Below are positions 59,742 through 64,000 of a stretch of DNA of 64,000 nt, piece by piece (the first letter of the stretch is position 1; every line of letters starts with the position of its first letter). Both the position numbers and the translations under genes were made by a program. The notes under the pieces are model-generated. The model was not told where the DNA came from and searched no databases. It saw nothing but the letters and a program-made list of their open reading frames with translations. The stretch spans positions 185,777,432-185,841,431 of the forward strand of contig CM073591.1 in assembly GCA_037074705.1 (NCBI GenBank), read 5' to 3'. This stretch comes from Zhengitettix transpicula (lineage: Eukaryota > Arthropoda > Insecta > Orthoptera > Tetrigidae).

Positions 59742-59896
59742 AATATTTTCAGTCTTTCCTTCTTCTTCCATCCTTCTCTCTGCTTTGAACATATGCTTTT
59801 CTATGTGCGTAATTCTTCGCCCGAGCATATGAATTCAAATAAAGCGCAATCCTCCTATTTCTCCTATTTATTTCTATCTTTCCTCACTATCCAAGT

Positions 59897-59950
<54 letters not shown>

Positions 59951-59953
<3 letters not shown>

Positions 59954-62048
59954 GGATAGGTAATGTCATTTTAATGATGTACTTTTGGCTGCTTAATTAT
60001 TTCATTAATAGTATGAAAGATAGTTTTGGCATTTTAGACCAAATGTAGTGTATAACATTGAATAAATACTATATAGGGAATACTATCAAAAATAGGATAT
60101 CCCATCATAAGGACATTTTAAAAATATATAGCAAAACACATACTGCATTGATCAAGCACAATAGAATAAATGGGCATAATGGGAGTGAGATAATGTAAAC
60201 TTTTTGCATAGGTAGAGTCTGAAATTTAAAAGATGGTTGACTGAAGATATGTAAATCAATCAGAATTTGGTGGAGATTGAAAATAAAATAAATGAAGTAG
60301 GGCTATATTGAATAAAATTTTAATTCTAAGGAAGAATAAATTTTTAAACAAAAATTAATGTTAAGTTATGTTCAATTTTAGGTCATCTTCCAGTTAGACA
60401 ACTTTGAATCATTTTGTGTATAATTCACGCATAAAATTATTCAAAACTGCCCAACCTTATGAGGTCCTAAAATAGGACAAAATGTTGTAACATTAATTTT
60501 TGTAATAAACAATTTCTAACTCAAGGCATTTAGTTATTTATATTATTATAGTATGATATTTTTCATCATTATTAAGAATACACTTTACTTATATTTGTAT
60601 GTGTGTTGGGATTAGTTTCTTATTATAATGGTTGCTTATGGTGGTATTGAACATTTGTATTACAGAGGGGGCATACTTTTTGACTTAACTAATGGGATTT
60701 ATAATTAATAATAGGAATAAGTCTTAAATAATTAATCTCAAAATATTTCTTAATTTAATCAAATATTTGGATATTTTTTAGAAATGTGGAAACGAGTGAT
60801 AAGTGGTGCTGTATGTTTGCACTAAGAGTAAGTATATCTTACAAATATATAAATGTTGAATAAACCTTGATAGTTTATTCAAATGAGTGGCACTGAGTGC
60901 AGCAATAGTGTGTAAATCTTGTACATTTCAGAACATAAAACAAACAGATATATTCTTCTGCAGCTCATAGTATCAAGGATGTGTTACTCTGTATAAAAGT
61001 TGTTTAAATCCTTGTTAATTGTATGATTATAGCTGTGAAGAGTTGAAAACTCTTGTGAATTTGTATGTTGAAAATTAAGATTGAAATAAATCTTAACTTC
61101 TGTTTTTAAAATGGTTGAAGATTTTAATATTGGTCTTCTGTTTAAATAATTCTCATAACAAATATTATTGAGTTTATAAATCAATTTTATACCAAAACCT
61201 AATAAAACTCTAGAAGTTCCAACTGAAACTGTATATAGGATTAGATGATAAATGGATAGTAATGTACACATCTATACAGACATGCAACTAACCACTAGCA
61301 ACAAAACCACTCAAAAGAAACATTTAAAGATTCAATACAGGGTGCTCATGCTTAATTTATTCATTGTACACATCTGTTTTATCCCTTTAGATATGTATCA
61401 GTTTTGTGGAAATCCATTAAAATTTGACATATATCTACGGTCCAGCTGGACATCAGTTTATTTTTCCCAAATATGACCAGGATGTTATCAAATTTTGAAA
61501 CAAAATTATAATAGTAAAATTTTAATTACATATGAAAAATTCCCTTAAGTCAATATAAGGTGTAAATTGTCAAGTATGTAAAATTTATTGACTCAAAATT
61601 TTAATTTACATGATTTTTGTACTACAGAAATGTATGAAACTGGATATAACAGATGACCTCAAACTTTAATAATATGAATAAATTAAAAATAGTAATTGAC
61701 ATTTTCAAGGGTCATATTGTAATGTGACAAAGTGACTTCCCCAAAAACATGTGAAATGCGAGGGCTGCTAGTTGTGAAAGGGAGGAGATGTGCTATTTTA
61801 TGATAGTGCAGAGGATAGCTGGTTCGGAAGGATGGACAGTTGTAAGCTGTACTCCAAAGACTGTTATTTTTAAAATATTAGATTATATAAATGTATAAAT
61901 TGAAAATGTATTTAATTTTTATATGTTACATATATATATGACTATGGCAATTGCCAAAAGCTACCTCCAAATTCCAAATTAATAAATCTTTTGAAGAAAT
62001 GTTTTTTATACAGGGTAAATCAGAACTTCACTGACAAACATTCAGAGG
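59951..62048. other. LZTR1 intron or upstream, AT-rich
   Basis: No gene, exon or repeat family recognised. Missing LZTR1 N-terminal exons were looked for on the minus strand here and not found. Confidence 0.4.
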
Positions 62049-62314
62049 TTAATAATAATAATAATAAGATACAATAGCCAAACACATACAAAAGAAATGG
62101 TGATATAAACACTACACAACATTTCCAAAAACTTTGTTCCTTTCTTCCGGTGTCAAGGAAAACCAAGAGCCAAATAGGGACAGAATCGCACAATACAGTT
62201 GACAAACTCACAAGCTTGGAACTAACAAAAGGAACAAATTTTCCAGAAATGTTGTGTGGTATTTATATAATCACTTCTTTTGCTTGTATTTGGCTATTTT
62301 AACTTATTATTAAT
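62049..62314. repeat. Family C inverted-terminal repeat element
   Basis: Most complete family C copy, about 265 bp. Left arm AATAATAAGATACAATAGCC, TTTCCAAAAACTTTGTTCC; right arm GGAACAAATTTTCCAGAAAT, GTATTTGGCTATTTTAACTT. The arms are near reverse complements around a central region of about 80 bp. Confidence 0.7.
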
Positions 62315-62789
62315 TTTAAAAACAGACATGTTGTATTTTCATTTCAACTTAGAGTTTGTTGAGAGATAAGGGACACAGTCTCTGGTGGCTTGTTACAGAC
62401 TCATAATGTAAATGTGTTTTATTCAGTTGGTTACTGTATTCACCCTTGTATCTGAGAAAATACCTTCACAACAGTGAAGAAGCTTGTAATGTGCATATGC
62501 AATATTCAACATGCAACACACAACACAGAATAATCCAATAACCCGCAGACAAAACATGTACACTTTTATCACAGTGTACAGTACAGCAAAACAAATACAG
62601 AACTGTTCCCTCACAGGTATAGTTCAAAATGTTGATCATCATGGTCACAGTGCACAGGAATGCACCATCAACTGTCTTATATGCTCAGGAAATCTAGTAG
62701 TTCGATGTACTACTTCCGCAACTGTGATAATCCTAGCAATTAGGCCCATGCAAGTATCGACTGAAATCTCGTAAACTAAGCTCTTTACA

Positions 62790-63330
62790 TTCCAAAAAAA
62801 AGAATTTTATTAGTGTCCCGTCTGGAGACCAAGCATGAAGAAGGAGCTGAAAGCCTCAAAGTTGGCAACCTGTGTATATGTGTAGCTTTGACGAATATGC
62901 GGGTTACGAATTGCCTTGTGGTAAAATCCGGTGCCACCTCTGTCCCATCCTGCAGCCCACTACAATCCTCCAAAATCATCCACAAATAGCCACATACAAA
63001 ATTAAAGAAAACATTACATGACTCTCCTCCCACATCATCTATAAAAGTAATTGCAAACTCTGTCCTGCTTTCTATATTGGACAAACTTAACAATCCCTCT
63101 CTAAACTCATTGCTAACCACCGCAGCATGCTAAAACTATCCAAAACCCAATTTCCAATAGCTACTCGTGCCCAAAGTTACACCTCCAAGAATTTTGACCA
63201 CTGACCCTCCTTAAAGCCTTACCCCCAACTCATCGGATCCTGAATTCCATCTTTAGAAATTCTTCCTCCACCACATCTTACAGTCTCAGCAAAGTTCTGG
63301 AAACAAAGTCCTCCAATTTCGATATAGTGG
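62790..63330 (+). pseudogene. Penelope-like GIY-YIG relic
   Basis: The plus strand near 63040-63125 matches the GIY-YIG region at 45665-45760: AACTCTGTCCTGCTTTCTAT, ATTGGACAAAC, CTAACCACCGCAGCATG. Frames are broken. The reverse complement gives a spurious 111-codon frame resembling the one at 9973-10176, which shows they are the same element type. Confidence 0.55.
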
Positions 63331-63800
63331 TCATTGTGGCAGTAGTTACGATGATGTGTTAAAATCTTGTATCAATATAATATTATGATAATTGTTATAA
63401 TGATTATTATTATCATGTTCTGTTCAATCCTTTCCTTATTCTCATTATTTTACATTTTAACTTCCTATATTTTTCTTTACTTTTTACCTTCCATTCTGTG
63501 TTTGTTTGTATGTGGGTATTTGTATATGCATACATGTGTGCATTTTTCTGTTTTTCTGTGATTTTTTCATTGTTGTGACCTTTCCTTCAGAGAGAAACAG
63601 AGTGTGGTTGTCTTTGTTGGGTGTCGATTGTTGTATAACGGTTGGTGCACCTTAGTTTGAATTCATAAATTCCTGCCCGGCCAGCATGCAGTTCAGACCG
63701 TCCCACCCGACGAAGGGCCCTTGAAAAATGTATTCTGTCACCTCTGCCCGACCAGACCAACTATTGATTTCAGGTAAGTTGACATATATATGTTTGTATA
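63330..63800 (+). repeat. Family B Penelope terminal repeat (3' end)
   Basis: Continues from the GIY-YIG relic: GTGGCAGTAGTTACGATG, a T-rich stretch, CCGACGAAGGGCCCTTGAAA (63707-63726; hammerhead-like core with U4 changed to C), then CCAGACCAACTATTGATTTC and TTTCAGGTAAGTTGAC. It places family B at the 3' end of Penelope elements. Confidence 0.6.
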
Positions 63801-64000
63801 TTGTAATGCCAATTAATTAAGACATTAATTGAGAAATTAAAAAATAAATTGTTTGAGAAATCTATTCTTGACGGCAGTACAGAACACTGCAACAATGCAG
63901 CCAAGCATGGTTTCCTTTGTCAGAATAGGTAAAGAGATATGCGCGCTCAAAATTGCGAGACGGTTGTTCAGTTGGCTGGAAGGTTTGGTCAAGTACAGGT

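Larger units (their letters stand above)
57981..59900. repeat. Inverted array of 388-bp tRNA-derived units (2 reverse, 3 forward)
   Basis: Five units with a 388-bp period: two on the minus strand (57981-58695) and three on the plus strand (about 58696-59900), meeting at a junction near 58695 (GAATGAAGTA|TTTCTCCTAT). No differences were seen among units. Each has a tRNA-like head, a conserved body (TTTCAGTCTTTCCTTCTTCT, ATATGCTTTTCTATGTGCG) and a linker (CTAATATTGTATTTATTCC). The 91-codon open frame in every unit is a by-product of identity, not a gene. (TA)n tracts border both ends. Confidence 0.9.

Noticed and set aside
57983..59900. Five identical 91-codon open frames in the array
   Set aside because: They are the same stretch of the 388-bp repeat read through its tRNA-like head and pyrimidine-rich body. 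No protein features; the identity reflects the repeat.
62785..63120. Minus-strand open frame of 111 codons
   Set aside because: It is the reverse complement of a Penelope GIY-YIG relic. Its likeness to the frame at 9973-10176 comes from both being copies of that element.
57425..64000. Missing N-terminal exons of LZTR1
   Set aside because: The minus strand was searched for the expected kelch motifs (such as RYHHSAVV and YVFGGDNG); none was found. They probably lie further right.

Overview
The window is animal nuclear DNA, most likely from an arthropod and probably a non-dipteran insect. It is AT-rich, with genes split into short exons by long introns. The intron and intergenic space is full of Penelope-like elements, Ty3/gypsy remnants, R1-type and jockey-type LINEs, solo LTRs, tRNA-derived repeats and (TA)n microsatellites. 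The organism assignment is inference from this content; no mitochondrial, rRNA or other species-diagnostic locus is visible.

Two conserved protein-coding genes are present, arranged tail to tail. On the + strand, 4430-18390, is a complete six-exon PPM1D/WIP1-type PP2C protein phosphatase; joining the exons in frame gives 703 codons plus a stop. On the - strand, 57424 down to 36005, are the last eleven exons of LZTR1, the kelch/BTB adaptor of CUL3 ubiquitin ligase (665 codons plus stop). Its first exons lie beyond position 64000. Every splice junction is in phase and the joined proteins follow the known families without gaps. The two genes act in different pathways (DNA-damage/p38 dephosphorylation, and RAS-family turnover), so their closeness need not mean a functional link.

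Region by region: 1-4429 is 5' flank of PPM1D with little recognisable content. 4430-18390 is PPM1D, whose introns 3 and 4 hold degraded Penelope-like elements, their terminal repeats, an inverted pair of tRNA-derived repeats, a solo LTR and a jockey fragment. 18391-36004 is intergenic: AT-rich PPM1D 3' flank, a reversed solo LTR with an internal tandem duplication, a degenerate minisatellite, a decayed gypsy element on the - strand, a Penelope GIY-YIG fragment, an unidentified repeat, and a short internally deleted gypsy copy. 36005-57424 is LZTR1, whose introns hold gypsy, solo LTR, R1, Penelope and jockey remnants. 57425-64000 is LZTR1 intron or upstream sequence with a striking array of 388-bp units in inverted orientation, each carrying a tRNA-like head, plus further Penelope pieces.

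The most interesting layer is in the repeats. Two families of Penelope terminal repeat carry hammerhead-ribozyme-like cores (CTGANGA, a hairpin, then GAAA followed by an AATT palindrome) in at least six places. These repeats tend to occur as inverted pairs, and one Penelope copy (44034-46205) is flanked by such an inverted pair. Nearly all of these insertions abut (TA)n tracts.
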